IMG/VR virus record: IMGVR_UViG_3300044712_001062 | Coordinates: 62,001 to 126,000 of that record | Length of the DNA: 64,000 nt | Reading direction: 5' to 3' (one strand) | From: a virus | In this document: positions 48,501 to 57,670 of the stretch, piece after piece | Position numbering within the stretch: position 1 is the stretch's first letter | Layout: every line of letters starts with the position of its first letter | Position numbers and translations under genes: made by a program | Notes under the pieces: generated by a model | What the model saw: only the letters and a program-made list of their open reading frames with translations | The model's database searches: none | Told to the model about the DNA's origin: nothing

Positions 48501-49540
48501 GGGGAGCAGTAGCACCTACCTATGCACGAGGAATGAAAATTATGGCTGCATCATATGGCAAGTCCGAAAAAGAACTTCGTGAAATGATGCAACAAATGGA
48601 TCCTGTAATGAGTATTGGGGCAGGACCGGGAACAGTTGCAAGAAATGCTTTGAAAGGTCTTACTGGAAGTGATGCTACATATAATGATACAGCGAAGAAA
48701 TTAGAAAATTATCGAGATGGTGTTACAGATTCTATAAAGAGAATTAATAAAAATATCACATTGCCAATTATTGGTGAAATAGGAACTAACACTGCTGCTG
48801 GACTTGTCAAAGATTCATACAATTTAGTTGCAAAGGCAATGACTGCAAATGTTGGAGATATCGTTGCAATGGGAGCAAGTGGTGTTGGAATGGGAGCAAC
48901 TGCAATGGATGTTAGTAAAGATGTTGGAAGTGCAGTTACTCAAAATCCATGGAGTGCTGCACAAATGTTTTTATCTGCTGGAATGCCAGGGGTTCCAATT
49001 CCAGGAGCGTCAATTGTAGGCACGATGACTGCCGATATGCTAATGCCACAGACAACCCAATGGCTTAATGATGGTAGATACAAAGAACAAAGTGGAGTAA
49101 CCCCGCTTACAATTGATGGCAAAGATACTGGATATTATCAAGGTGGAGAAACAGCAGCATCAATTGCATCATTCAACGAGGCAATCACATCAGCAGTAAC
49201 TAACATTAATGACTTATTCGGAAAGCAAACCAATGATCAACTAAATACATTTGGTGTTGCATATGCTGGAAAAGATGATAGCGCAACGGTGAACTCTATT
49301 ACTGGAGTTTCAGATACCACTGCATTATCCAACACATTCTTACAGATGCTCAAGGAACAACAGACTGTTCAACAACAGCAACAACAACCAGTTTCTACAG
49401 TTCCTGAAAATGTCCAAGTTGTAATCACGGTAACTGGTAGTGATAAGAATGAAATTGCAAATCAAGTGATGCAGCAAATTCAGGCTCAATTACCACAGAT
49501 GCTTCAACAAGGTAAAACACAAACCAGTAGAACTTCATAG
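42584..49540 (+). CDS. Tape measure protein with embedded ART-like domain
   Basis: This 2318-aa protein is the tail-length ruler. Tape measure signs are the size, hydrophobic stretches at about 1193-1226 and 1336-1432, and repeated FAxGG / GPGGPREDKVNARLSDGEYV motifs (for example near 470-640 and 1475-1510). A PTPNP-repeat linker lies near 1650-1675 and a Gln-rich end near 2265-2310. Unusually, residues about 395-500 look like an ADP-ribosyltransferase fold: NLTFWRGA with Arg 424, TSGKWFTPDQNYAQDYA with Ser 442, and PNEAVLPKNF with Glu 491, the R-S-E pattern. In tape measures such embedded domains are thought to be delivered into the cell with DNA. Other insertions (about 640-1000) are unassigned. 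Confidence 0.85.
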   Translation: MAQYSDEQYSRMVKAINGALSGIFNKPRELPHYAEGTNDLTGTQKIEQYARDLMLGGISPEEIARRYAAQQFAQKGKYSEASVKQLAPHIADRLQPIRQNVQSQVSKYNQVKDPVLENVIRIIGLTGHTSNMKAIMDGKNISPELQEMYIKNAYAKRSTIATNNFQNIIKSKSGPELEKYLKSLARVKTSNPQFDQIGGDIGGNAVARHVRSLMKANEPNIMGMGISRSILRNYIPDVKPIAAKPATQISDSYAQKFLQNVQRNQSLKGHFAALQNFTKVGQNLPAFGLQNMLKSLKSPKMPNQISRLPNLNFMGNSRDSHKYGILDSIKSRKKDIISTGLQGAGIAGLGMLGSFVGNLFSSGIPMPFKEGGMIPRFNSGDYIDAEEAQGGQLQFRNADYFNKIYKEQVNGLMNSKGKNLTFWRGADGHDPSVISDNQMETSGKWFTPDQNYAQDYAKYTKGSLFRVDIPKKDVKHSQLRNWLSQAASPNEAVLPKNFAAMAKHWGKFAKGGLGGIPALISSHEKFVSPNVTGKYGVKLLNAINRGGIDGNLDKHEQLSISKMISGKQLSNGGISTIMGGSGNPTADDIFSVLPRNSYIVNAKASAEVDKHFPGLLNSSGVSRFANGGLAGFAKGDQVDPRKYDSIAKNFVGSYSADMGTSSDAIYGNLLGSKDLFALVAKNTNRRQGDLRSQLDSGDVKAHDDLKNYANRVMPIVEQAIKQAFPDTVRNPGLDGKSYPKVDYSSDGSKFNNQRYSSIAGVGPTQPQYGDKVAHAGITSSFSTVPGAGLTNVMSKGFEQYNANNDPFAYLMRSFRKNNAEQKIDQFFKNMHMASQVMGKGIFSESDDMDVGDRRSMGKSSVGGLYRGHMTYKQGELTDHAGAPIGPAGARIDMSDAWAWSTDELNSIGKTKPNRGRIRSAIHDMSGGIGTFFKNMGSPMDTKYSFSAQANADVGGIYSNIDTSKLSIDELTKVLETGRLNGQDPQELKKLSAFISNRKAYDDAPKNIAEEFSREFGNTIGKSQIKDLINIERGVATDNKGTQKATTVVTTDILKTMLDKSGMDPAEIEQRIGHVMSRVFQVPEEMRPNYQRGLTDKLSAGVMGTNGQMVRGRTDLMNFDREGRPELNANAIKQSGADLNQVRKVANEYHKEFIANNNVATVSVNHTAESVKKVGLGIGEMSKSEKILSTLSWKFASLSMSAMGVYFSMQSVIMIFQQAVGAITGPLSDIEGMMKNIGMSNAFGGLVNANSVMDKMNVNVDDLTNGWKQVTGLTATIQTMFATLGAKVFGDSSFSDRLLGPLQDLFAELGSAENIDTFQSLIESVVKAAPAMVEGMKTFASVLKMITDNQGLMQVLANLYIMSILVQPLASGFTALLTVIGGFAEMTRLVQTFNAALLATEAISKSSAASFLVGWGLVLAEILLVVEAVSELANLMQVSPMFLGQGNYLPTLSNGLNISGVTGALTGTQGNFATGGEVNGPGGPREDKVNARLSDGEYVINAQSSKKLGKTFLDDLNNFAQGGTPNPASIPLGPSAAYDVGGRSDTNYYGGKTVSALEDNATVNGITSKVLNDAKESDGIGVYVRNWKEGDWGPGKGNGNNQTPFQLPDIGYVSRLLSATPNNFNFNGNNANANPNPTTNPTTNPGRITVNPSPTPNPTPNPTPNPSPTPNTNPISTVINSIVSSITSLLATMNSTTVGYNPKTGRVRVRIPPPPKQNGSGSTNHQSGNINPSAGFANSELSEIYYNHAGYRKWGDITDYGPQSRKKTGYMDRWNNGNYNYGNAPANAQNAAGRKFTLDPQFGFIPGDYVGPNQRALWSNDATWGSDPADHGMTMQVAATTGGDAESVAKAYGSVKVQNAIVGYAGKGFQWAGQGAPAAIAKVGAKYAPQMLQNSKTAGIAGRYAASGVGKGAALAGTAFTKANAIAFNPYVIAGAGILEAGSENDKFVKQGQSLDSMMDPKYKSNSVTGLLTGGAVAPTYARGMKIMAASYGKSEKELREMMQQMDPVMSIGAGPGTVARNALKGLTGSDATYNDTAKKLENYRDGVTDSIKRINKNITLPIIGEIGTNTAAGLVKDSYNLVAKAMTANVGDIVAMGASGVGMGATAMDVSKDVGSAVTQNPWSAAQMFLSAGMPGVPIPGASIVGTMTADMLMPQTTQWLNDGRYKEQSGVTPLTIDGKDTGYYQGGETAASIASFNEAITSAVTNINDLFGKQTNDQLNTFGVAYAGKDDSATVNSITGVSDTTALSNTFLQMLKEQQTVQQQQQQPVSTVPENVQVVITVTGSDKNEIANQVMQQIQAQLPQMLQQGKTQTSRTS

Positions 49541-49601
49541 ACAATATACTTTTTTTAATTTTCGAACTATTAAATATTTTTTAAAACTTGGAGAACTTTG
49601 G

Positions 49602-49618
49602 TTTTATATATGGTAAAA
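49602..49618 (+). promoter_or_regulatory. Late-type promoter for the distal tail genes
   Basis: TTTTATATATGGTAAAA matches the late consensus apart from the last base. The pre-promoter region holds TTAAAACTTGGAGAAC, a copy of the early leader motif in an unexpected place. The ATG at 49633 is 31 bp downstream of the TATA start. Confidence 0.55.
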
Positions 49619-49632
49619 CATCATGTTTTTTC

Positions 49633-50097
49633 ATGGCGTTGAACTTTACTGAATATTTCATTAAAATATCCATGAGTGCCCAGGGTCATGGCAATAAAAC
49701 CTATACATATGCTGGTGGAGCAACGCATAATATAAAAAGTTATCGCCTCAAATATACCAATGCAGTAAATGTCATTTCGCAAAATCAAGGTCAGGGTTCA
49801 GTCCCACTATCAGTTATGAGAGGTAAAAAGGTTGATGTTTTAGTCCTTGAAGTTCGCATTGGCGATACCCAAGAACAATTGGATTATATGAGCGCTATAT
49901 CAGCGTATAGACTATCAAATACTCAATCGCCAAGGAATATTTTCATGGCAGGTTCATTGTTAATTGCAAGTGCTGGATATGGTTTTCAGGAAATTCCAAG
50001 TGGTTCAAAGTGGTTTGTCAATTCATGGAGAGTTCGTGAAGGAGTAAGTCAACGAATCATGCATGGCGATCTGGAATTGTATAGGTGGTATGAATGA
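49633..50097 (+). CDS. Distal tail protein
   Basis: The frame opens at 49588, but the promoter position favours ATG 49633: MALNFTEYFIKISMSAQGHG (154 aa). It is beta-rich (TYTYAGGATHNIKSYRLKYT, KVDVLVLEVRIGD) with a C-terminal SKWFVNSWRVREGVSQRIMH then LELYRWYE. Location directly after the tape measure and the beta-sandwich look fit a Dit/gpL-type distal tail protein. Its stop overlaps the next ATG by 4 bp. Confidence 0.6.
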   Translation: MALNFTEYFIKISMSAQGHGNKTYTYAGGATHNIKSYRLKYTNAVNVISQNQGQGSVPLSVMRGKKVDVLVLEVRIGDTQEQLDYMSAISAYRLSNTQSPRNIFMAGSLLIASAGYGFQEIPSGSKWFVNSWRVREGVSQRIMHGDLELYRWYE

Positions 50098-51836
50098 CCT
50101 TACCAACTTCGCAAGTTCAATTTAGAATTATCGAGGAAGTTAAAGATACCAAGGGCAAATCATCTTGGGTAGCAGCCGACATTCTATCTCCATGTACAAT
50201 TGAAGACATTAATTGTTCGACTATTGCTGCGTGTATCAAAATCGAAGATAATACCCTTGAACCTGAAATCATTCCAATGGGTATTGATAAATGTGAATGT
50301 GTAGTAACTGGTTATTTTGAATTAAATACCCCCGATGATCCGGGTTCAGAAATTACTGATGAAGATTTATTTAATGGCTGTTATCAATATGGATCGAAAG
50401 GGACTTTTTGCGGACGTGGATTAGAACTCAAGGATGGTCGGAATAACTTTCCAACACTTCGGGGTAAGTGGAAAATCGCATCATTTACTTGGGATAGAAA
50501 TGCCAAAGAACTCGGTCATTATCGCTTTATGATGACCTTAAGTTATATATGGTCAGATCCCAAGGAAAGTCAATTATTCGATGGTAATGATGGATCGGCA
50601 TTAAAGCAAAATGTTCAATATTTCATCAAGTTAGGCATCAGTGATAGTGGAGATCAAATCCCAGTTATTGATCCTGAAATTCGAGGAAGTTTATTTGACC
50701 CAAACACTGCGAAATTTAGGTCGATCAACAAGATAGATGGCTTGGTTGAAAATGCAGAACTTCGAATATTTTCAGAATTAGAACAAACAATTCCAGCATT
50801 TATTGGTTATATAAAAAGTGTTAAGGTTTCAACTGGTGGGATGGTTTCATATGAATGTTCGGAATTAAATAGCGTATTATATCAATGTGCAGTTAGAAAT
50901 CCACAAGCAGGATTGTTCAAACCTCGTGTTATGATTAGAAATCCAACTGAAAGTGGAATTAACATGTCTATTGAGCAAATGGTTCAAAGTATAATGTCAT
51001 TTTATACTGGACATCCGACCATTCAATATAATCCAGGAGTTGGTATATCAAACCCTGATTCATTAGGCAAGTTGAAATTGTTACCAAATAGATCAACAAA
51101 TATTATACTCCCAACTCAAATTTTATCAGGAACTGATGTTGGGACAGCCATAGATAGTTTTTTGGAGAACGAGTGTGGATTCTATACTTGGTATGGTCGA
51201 TTAGATGGTTCTTTGCAATACGGGTATGGGCGAGATACCATAACATTAGATTTGAATTATGAAGTGATATTACATAGTGAGAAACAACCAGAAGATCTTT
51301 CACTGCCATATAAGCCAAATAATGTAGTTGTCTGGAATAGTGATGGGAGTGCATATAAATTGTATCCAGAATCCTTGCCAGTTGGAAATGTTACTGTAGC
51401 ATCATTTAGACTTCAAACTAATAAATTGGATAGAAATTTACAAGCATTCGCTGAAAAAATATGGAATGATCTCCAAAATGATCGTAAAACATATAAAGTT
51501 AGGTTTCCCGCTGGAATAACTCGCTTCAAAGAAGGTGATATGTTCAATGGACTTGGAGATCAGACTATCAAAGAAAAAATGGTCTATCGTAGTGGTCCTG
51601 ATCAAAACCCGACTGAAGATCCAAGTGACACTGTTTGGCAAATCAAAGATGTTTATATGTGTGGTGATTATACTGAAGTTGTTGTTGGGCCATCATTCTA
51701 CTCAATATTCGACTTATACCGCGATCAAATTCAATTGATTCATTCCACGCCATCACCCACTGAAGTTGAAAAATGGGATAGTTCGGTAGTGATTGTTGGC
51801 GGGGAGAAAATCGCTGAAAGTGAAGGACAATCATGA
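50094..51836 (+). CDS. Putative baseplate hub protein
   Basis: The 580-aa protein begins MTLPTSQVQFRIIEEVKDTK. An N-terminal domain (about 1-165) has four cysteines (DINCSTIAACIK, DKCECVV), a middle region (about 200-320) reads like a hub with SIEQMVQSIMSFYTGHPTIQ, and a later part has LENECGFYTWYGRLDGSLQY and LPYKPNNVVVWNSDGSAYKL. The 'SIEQMVxxI ... L.ec.fyTwYg..dG.l.yg' pattern resembles phage hub/tail proteins of the gp27-like or Tal type. Four-base overlap with the upstream gene supports one operon. Confidence 0.6.
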   Translation: MTLPTSQVQFRIIEEVKDTKGKSSWVAADILSPCTIEDINCSTIAACIKIEDNTLEPEIIPMGIDKCECVVTGYFELNTPDDPGSEITDEDLFNGCYQYGSKGTFCGRGLELKDGRNNFPTLRGKWKIASFTWDRNAKELGHYRFMMTLSYIWSDPKESQLFDGNDGSALKQNVQYFIKLGISDSGDQIPVIDPEIRGSLFDPNTAKFRSINKIDGLVENAELRIFSELEQTIPAFIGYIKSVKVSTGGMVSYECSELNSVLYQCAVRNPQAGLFKPRVMIRNPTESGINMSIEQMVQSIMSFYTGHPTIQYNPGVGISNPDSLGKLKLLPNRSTNIILPTQILSGTDVGTAIDSFLENECGFYTWYGRLDGSLQYGYGRDTITLDLNYEVILHSEKQPEDLSLPYKPNNVVVWNSDGSAYKLYPESLPVGNVTVASFRLQTNKLDRNLQAFAEKIWNDLQNDRKTYKVRFPAGITRFKEGDMFNGLGDQTIKEKMVYRSGPDQNPTEDPSDTVWQIKDVYMCGDYTEVVVGPSFYSIFDLYRDQIQLIHSTPSPTEVEKWDSSVVIVGGEKIAESEGQS

Positions 51837-51885
51837 TTAGTGGACATTTTATTTTTTTCAAATTTAAAATCATAAAGGTAAAATA

Positions 51886-53826
51886 ATGGCTCCATATATT
51901 GAGACTAAAAAGACTGGTGATAAATCAGCATCATTTACTTTAATCGTTGATCCAAGTGATGGTAGTAATATCACGCAAATAATTTGGACATCAAATGGCG
52001 AAACATTTAGTAGTGGATCTCCTACTGCGAGTTTAACTGTAGCAGAGTTTGGTGCTTACAATATTAGTGTTGGATATAAAAATTCAGCACAGAATGATAA
52101 GGGTGCTCAAACAAGTATAACATTTACTGATCCACAATTAACTCCAGTTGATGATGAAAAAACATCAACCACCACCGATGCATTTTATATGCGGCCATTT
52201 ATAATTCCACCTGAATCAAATGGCGAGATTAAAATTACTGCATCTATAACCGATTTATCTGATGTTAAAAATTCATATGATGAGAGTAAAGTTGCAACCA
52301 TTGATAATTATATTACATTTGGAGAAGTTCCAATAGAAGGAGATGCATCTATAGAATTATATATGGGAGAAGGATCTTATGGATCTGATGAATATATTGT
52401 AGATGATGGCGCTAATAATATGAGTGATATTCCTGCATTCTATGATTATGGTCAAGTATACATTCAATATACCATTGGAGAAACTGACGATCCTGATGCT
52501 GCATTTGACATAGATTGGGATATGGCAATGTCATTTGCTGCAGAGCCTTCGTGGTATGGAGTAGATCTGACTTATGATAGTTTGGTATGTAAAGATATAA
52601 TTACTGGCGATGCTTCTAATGTCAAATATCCAAGTGCCGCACAATACACCACAATGATCCAGCAATATACAATTGGAACTTGGAAAGGTATACCCCCATT
52701 CAAATTGGATTGGTGGACATCAGGAAAAGAAGGAGAAACGGCAATTAAACGAGCATTGTTATATCCTCCTGAATTTAGGTTTACCATCACCAATAACATT
52801 TCATCAAAAATAACCTTGAACAATATATCTATTAAGATGAAATTTTTTTACTATGAAGATGGCACATTGATGAACATTCGTAGTTCCACTGACAAAACAA
52901 AGGAATCCACAAAAATTTACGTATTACCAAAAGGATCAGAATTAGTCACGCAAACACTTCCAATTTTTGGGATTGTTGATGGTTATGAAATGGATGAAAT
53001 TGTCAAGATTTGGGGATTCTATGACAAGTGGTATGCAGATACTGCAGTATACTTCCCTTCATGTTTTCAGTTAATGCCAGTTACTGGATATGATGGAACT
53101 AATCATCCATGTGTATTGTGGAAGTCAGATGAAAGTTTATATTCCACACAAGGAGGAGATCAGCCAACACTTGACTATACTAGGATGGCATATAAAGGAA
53201 TGTCCAATAGTGAATATTTGAAAGTTATAACCCCTCAAATAATTGCTGCTGATGAATATTATAGAATTATTGACGTTAAATGCGATGGAAATGTAAATGA
53301 TGAGGCTGCAATATTTACCATAACCATCAAACCAAATGACACGGTAGACGATTTCATAACTGCTGAAGAATTGGGAAGTAGTGTTGCATCATTAAGATTT
53401 TATAATCAAGTTTTGCCATTTTCACCTGAAGTTACAACCTACAGATCATCAGTACATCCAGTATTTTACGAACGGATGCAAAATACTTATAAAAATAGTG
53501 TGGTATTGGAGTCTATTAAAAGTGAACCATTACACTTCGTTGAATTCACTATTAATGATAGTTTAGATACTTATATTCCAATTTACCATGGCCAAACTGT
53601 GGAATTCAGTGATTACTTGACTCGATGTAATGATGGAATTCGAAGTGGGGATGTTTTCAACTTTAGTATGACTAATGCTAATAAAATAGGCATCAAGAAT
53701 CCCACACAACATAAATATAAGGTAAAGTTTCATGTTGACTACGAAGTATATAAAGACATTTATATCATGAGCGAGGCAGATCAACCATGGCTAATATCAC
53801 AAACACCGGATTCCACGACAAACTAG
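51886..53826 (+). CDS. Baseplate or fibre-attachment protein with PKD-like N-terminus
   Basis: The 646-aa protein starts with an Ig-like unit (about 10-85: SFTLIVDPSDGSNITQIIWT then FGAYNISVGYKN), similar to PKD domains. It continues with beta-rich, acidic segments (YDSLVCKDIITGDASN, IFTITIKPNDTVDDFITAEE) and lacks obvious repeats. AAGGTAAAATA precedes the ATG. It overlaps the next gene by 40 bp. A baseplate wedge or upper fibre role is inferred from position. Confidence 0.55.
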   Translation: MAPYIETKKTGDKSASFTLIVDPSDGSNITQIIWTSNGETFSSGSPTASLTVAEFGAYNISVGYKNSAQNDKGAQTSITFTDPQLTPVDDEKTSTTTDAFYMRPFIIPPESNGEIKITASITDLSDVKNSYDESKVATIDNYITFGEVPIEGDASIELYMGEGSYGSDEYIVDDGANNMSDIPAFYDYGQVYIQYTIGETDDPDAAFDIDWDMAMSFAAEPSWYGVDLTYDSLVCKDIITGDASNVKYPSAAQYTTMIQQYTIGTWKGIPPFKLDWWTSGKEGETAIKRALLYPPEFRFTITNNISSKITLNNISIKMKFFYYEDGTLMNIRSSTDKTKESTKIYVLPKGSELVTQTLPIFGIVDGYEMDEIVKIWGFYDKWYADTAVYFPSCFQLMPVTGYDGTNHPCVLWKSDESLYSTQGGDQPTLDYTRMAYKGMSNSEYLKVITPQIIAADEYYRIIDVKCDGNVNDEAAIFTITIKPNDTVDDFITAEELGSSVASLRFYNQVLPFSPEVTTYRSSVHPVFYERMQNTYKNSVVLESIKSEPLHFVEFTINDSLDTYIPIYHGQTVEFSDYLTRCNDGIRSGDVFNFSMTNANKIGIKNPTQHKYKVKFHVDYEVYKDIYIMSEADQPWLISQTPDSTTN

Positions 53827-54311
53827 AACTGTATAGAATAGATAAACATGGCCGATGGGATTTGGAAGTTGAAACCGTCAAAAAACCATCGGTTTTTCAA
53901 AAACTCAAATGTAGAGTTGGCCTTGGAAATATGGCTGATGATGCATTGACAAATTACGCAATTAATGATTTGGCAGCATACCTTTCAACTAAATACACAT
54001 ATGTTTCAGTAGGCACTGACGCGACACTTGGAACTGACTACACCCTCAATGAACTTGTCGCCCCAGTAATGACAAGAGTTGCAGCAACAAAATCCTTTAT
54101 GAATACTTATGGCACTGATGTATTGCTTCCTGACACTGCTGTATACACCTCTATAATGACATCAAGTGGCGATTACACATTACGAGAGTCGGGTTTGCAC
54201 ACAACTATTACAGGTGGATATATGGGTGCACGCCAGACCTACTACAATTGGGTTGTTGCTAATGGTGAGACATTTGGTATGATTTGGAAGATCATCAATA
54301 GCCGAGGATAA
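53787..54311 (+). CDS. Baseplate-associated structural protein
   Basis: The 174-aa protein (MANITNTGFHDKLELYRIDK...) has CRVGLGNMADDALTNYAIND, then a beta-rich C-terminal part with TSSGDYTLRESGLHTTITGG. The TLRESG-like 'YTLrEsGL' segment occurs in phage tail proteins. The 40-bp overlap with the upstream gene and the 2-bp gap to the next show tight coupling. Confidence 0.6.
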   Translation: MANITNTGFHDKLELYRIDKHGRWDLEVETVKKPSVFQKLKCRVGLGNMADDALTNYAINDLAAYLSTKYTYVSVGTDATLGTDYTLNELVAPVMTRVAATKSFMNTYGTDVLLPDTAVYTSIMTSSGDYTLRESGLHTTITGGYMGARQTYYNWVVANGETFGMIWKIINSRG

Positions 54312-54313
54312 TC

Positions 54314-54610
54314 ATGACTGTCGGTGATGTGGTATCTACCCAAGTTCAACTTTTATCTACCAATTCATTAGATGTCAGGCCAGCAACATCTGCAGCCGAA
54401 TGGGTAATACACAATATATATTTGCCATTTGGATCCACCATAGAACTATATCGAAATGATGGGACATATTCCTTTAAGATTTCCAATTTGTCAAGTTCCC
54501 TATTATCATATAGTTTTCACTGCACGAGAAACAATTATCTAACCATTACCAATGTTGGTACGGGATCAGTATACATTTCATATGATGGTGTGATTACCAA
54601 GGAGTCATAA
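54314..54610 (+). CDS. Small beta-rich tail protein
   Basis: The 98-aa protein has AEWVIHNIYLPFGSTIELYR and NYLTITNVGTGSVYISYDG, a beta-sandwich pattern with 'W.I.NI' similar to small phage tail proteins that bind fibres. Its stop shares a base with the start of the next fibre gene (TAATG). Confidence 0.6.
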   Translation: MTVGDVVSTQVQLLSTNSLDVRPATSAAEWVIHNIYLPFGSTIELYRNDGTYSFKISNLSSSLLSYSFHCTRNNYLTITNVGTGSVYISYDGVITKES

Positions 54611-56799
54611 TGATACGGCCATTTGACAACGTAATGTGGGAAACCTCAACCAATTGGGCATTATATGATCCTATCATACCAAGGGGTGTATTTGCCCTCA
54701 ATATTGATAACTTGGAGATCAAAATTGGTAATGGATCGACAGTTTGGTCATCATTGGGTTATGTAGGTGGAACTACCATTGGTGATCATTTAATTCAAAG
54801 CGATCGAGATCCATTACAGGATGAAATTTTAATTTATGATGAATCATCATCAAAATGGTTATACCGTTTGCACGCTGTAGTTGACACTGCTACTAATTGG
54901 GAATCTAATAATGATGTATTTCCAACATTTGCCCTGTTAGTCGAAAAGAATGAATTAAGTAATTTGTATACTGGTCGATTTAAAATTTCAGATGGAGTAA
55001 CTCAAAGTCATCAAATTCCATGGGCAGGCAGTGATATTGATTTAACAAGTTTTCCAACTGGATATGGTATAAAATTTAACGGCACTCAATTTGAGGCTGC
55101 TCATTTTATTGAAATTGGTGATAGTCCAGCATCAACAATTCCAACTGGGATAAAATTTGCTCGTGATGATGGAATATGGGCAGAACCTGGAAGTGGTTAT
55201 GTAGTTGGAATTCCAGGAGCCACAAATAATTCCATAGTAGTATTTGATGGCACTAGTGGATATAATATTAAAAATAGTGGTGTATCATACCTAGACTTGG
55301 TTCCATCAATTGGCACACCCAATGCATCATTTCAAATAAATAACGGTGTTAAGTTATTCGATGTAAGTGGTGAATTACACGTTAAAACCGCAACAAATGC
55401 ACTATCTCATATTAGATCTGCTTCATTATATTCTGAAGTTGCAACTCATAATACTGTATATGTTGGTGGTTATCCAACTGAAGCAACAAGCGTGACACTT
55501 ACTGGTGATGGCACATATTTGTATGTTGATGGTGGAAAGTTATTCACAAATTTAACTGGTGGCCATGGAAGTGGAAGTGAAAGTGATTTATTAGATGGAT
55601 ACCATGCAAGTGAATTTGCCACATTAAATCATATACATGTCCAGCAACCAGCAAGTGGAGTTTTATTAACCAGTAAAATTGGTTCGACATATAATAATGT
55701 TCAGCAATGGGTAGATGTAATTCAATCAAGTGGCAGAATAAGTGGTGGATTAATAACCGCACATTCACCAGCAAATGGAACTGTAGATGTTAGTGCATTA
55801 ACAGGATTTATCAAACTGACCGATGATTCCATTGGAAATGTTGAATTTTTCGATCTTGCTGCATCAACAAGCGTAGCACTTACTGATAATCAAACTAACT
55901 ACATTTATGTAACTTACAATTCTGGAAATCCACAAATATTAGTAACTACTGATAGATCATCGATTAGGCAAACTGATCAATTTACCATTGGAAGGGCATT
56001 TAGAAGTGGAACTGCAGTAGAAGTTTTGGTTAGTGGAATTAACTTATATAATAAATCAAGATTGATTCATGAAAAATGGATTGATACATTTGGCGGAGTG
56101 AGTTATGCAAGTGGCCTTACAGTATCAGCAACTGGCCTTAAACCTGCATTTACCGCTGGAGTTTTATACGCAGGTAGTAATAAAATAAATGTCAATGCAT
56201 TAGATTGTAATACTTCTGGGACATTTAACGCATATTATACCACTGATAATGGAACTACTTGGACAATTCAAACTGCACAAACATCAATAAACAACACACA
56301 ATATAACAATGCAGCAACAGGTCTTGCAGATTTATCAAACAATCAATATGGTGTGCATTGGTTATATATATGTCCAGAAGGCTCTATGTATATGTTATAT
56401 GGCAAAGCATCATACACACTCGCGCAAGCACAAGCAGCAACAGGTCCAGTTGCACCCATACCAAATTACCTCGCACAATGGGCAAAATTGGCCGCAAAGA
56501 TAATTGTATTAAAAAGCGCAACCAGTATATATTCAATTACTCTTGCGTGGTCTACTCAATTTCCAGTGCAACTCCCCGGAGATCACAATTCACTTGCAAG
56601 TTTACAAGGTGGGACATCAGGACAATATTACCACTTAACATCATTAGAATATACAACGACTGTTCCTCGTTATTATGGTGAACTGGCAAGTGCTCCTGCT
56701 ACATATAAACCAGGTGACTCATATTGGAATACCGGAGATGTATCATTAAAGACATTTATTAGTTATGGAGTTGGTTGGAAAACTATAACAACCACATAA
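54610..56799 (+). CDS. Tail fibre protein
   Basis: The 729-aa protein begins with TSTNWALYDPIIPRGVFALN then LEIKIGNGSTVWSSLGYV, the same attachment module as the minus-strand fibre (about 10-50). Next come beta-rich shaft segments: YATLNHIHVQQPASGVLLTS, IPGATNNSIVVFDGTSGYNI and LDGYHASEFATL. A head-like domain lies near 380-680 (HGTFNAYYTTDNG-like TFNAYYTTDNGTTWTIQTAQ), ending YKPGDSYWNTGDVSLKTFIS. It is probably a host-binding fibre. Confidence 0.8.
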   Translation: MIRPFDNVMWETSTNWALYDPIIPRGVFALNIDNLEIKIGNGSTVWSSLGYVGGTTIGDHLIQSDRDPLQDEILIYDESSSKWLYRLHAVVDTATNWESNNDVFPTFALLVEKNELSNLYTGRFKISDGVTQSHQIPWAGSDIDLTSFPTGYGIKFNGTQFEAAHFIEIGDSPASTIPTGIKFARDDGIWAEPGSGYVVGIPGATNNSIVVFDGTSGYNIKNSGVSYLDLVPSIGTPNASFQINNGVKLFDVSGELHVKTATNALSHIRSASLYSEVATHNTVYVGGYPTEATSVTLTGDGTYLYVDGGKLFTNLTGGHGSGSESDLLDGYHASEFATLNHIHVQQPASGVLLTSKIGSTYNNVQQWVDVIQSSGRISGGLITAHSPANGTVDVSALTGFIKLTDDSIGNVEFFDLAASTSVALTDNQTNYIYVTYNSGNPQILVTTDRSSIRQTDQFTIGRAFRSGTAVEVLVSGINLYNKSRLIHEKWIDTFGGVSYASGLTVSATGLKPAFTAGVLYAGSNKINVNALDCNTSGTFNAYYTTDNGTTWTIQTAQTSINNTQYNNAATGLADLSNNQYGVHWLYICPEGSMYMLYGKASYTLAQAQAATGPVAPIPNYLAQWAKLAAKIIVLKSATSIYSITLAWSTQFPVQLPGDHNSLASLQGGTSGQYYHLTSLEYTTTVPRYYGELASAPATYKPGDSYWNTGDVSLKTFISYGVGWKTITTT

Positions 56800-56836
56800 T
56801 ATTAATAACATTACTTACTATTTTATATATATATTT

Positions 56837-57670
56837 ATGACATCTTCAAATGCACAGCGAGTTTATGGTTTATTAAATGGTAATCAATGTTTGATATGGT
56901 TACATAGATTTGCTCTTGTTTACGGAAGTGATACATTAAATCCAGATCAGACAACTGGAAATGTATATTATGGCGATCAAACTGGAGTATACACCAAACA
57001 ATGTAGTTATAAATACAATGGTTATTTATCGATTCTTTGGGTTATATCAGGGTTGACCATTGCAGTTGCCGAAGGTAGAATTTGTAAACGAAATACAAAT
57101 GTAATAATCATTGAAAGTTATGGAGAATCTGCCACAACACAACCAATTTCACTATGGTTCAATACTGGAACTGGCGAATCTCCAATTTGGAATAAATTAA
57201 ACTCGGTTATTGCAAATGGAACGATGCCATATTCGTCAAGTAATTACAATTTCAGAGAACGATTAACTGAAAAGTCTGGTGCTACTAAAATTGATGATTG
57301 TGAAACATGCCCTGAAACTGGAGATTCCGGTTGTTTGGTATGTGGAGTTGCCAGCAGATTTAAAGTTGTAACAGTAACTTTTAGTATTGCTACCAATTGC
57401 TGTAATTATGCAACATTGACACCAAGCGAATCCACTGAAATTGGGGAAACGACTTACAATTATGGATTGCATAACCTTGGAATAAATACCATACCATTTA
57501 CAAATTTATATGTAGAATACAAATTGCTATGTAAATCAATATTAATTTATGTATATTCCAAGGAAGAAAATAGTAAATATAGCATGGTATATTACCTTGA
57601 CGATCTTGGTGTATGGAATTTAATTACTGAAGGATATAAAGAAGATATAGGAGAATATAATGACCTTTGA
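56837..57670 (+). CDS. Cys-rich structural protein
   Basis: The 277-aa protein is beta-rich, with CETCPETGDSGCLVCGVAS (about 155-173) and IATNCCNYATLT, a cluster of cysteines that may bind metal or form disulphides outside the cell. A TATA-like TTTTATATATATA lies about 25 bp before the ATG. It overlaps the next gene by 11 bp. Together with the next two genes it forms a run of Cys-containing virion proteins. No family recognised. Confidence 0.55.
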   Translation: MTSSNAQRVYGLLNGNQCLIWLHRFALVYGSDTLNPDQTTGNVYYGDQTGVYTKQCSYKYNGYLSILWVISGLTIAVAEGRICKRNTNVIIIESYGESATTQPISLWFNTGTGESPIWNKLNSVIANGTMPYSSSNYNFRERLTEKSGATKIDDCETCPETGDSGCLVCGVASRFKVVTVTFSIATNCCNYATLTPSESTEIGETTYNYGLHNLGINTIPFTNLYVEYKLLCKSILIYVYSKEENSKYSMVYYLDDLGVWNLITEGYKEDIGEYNDL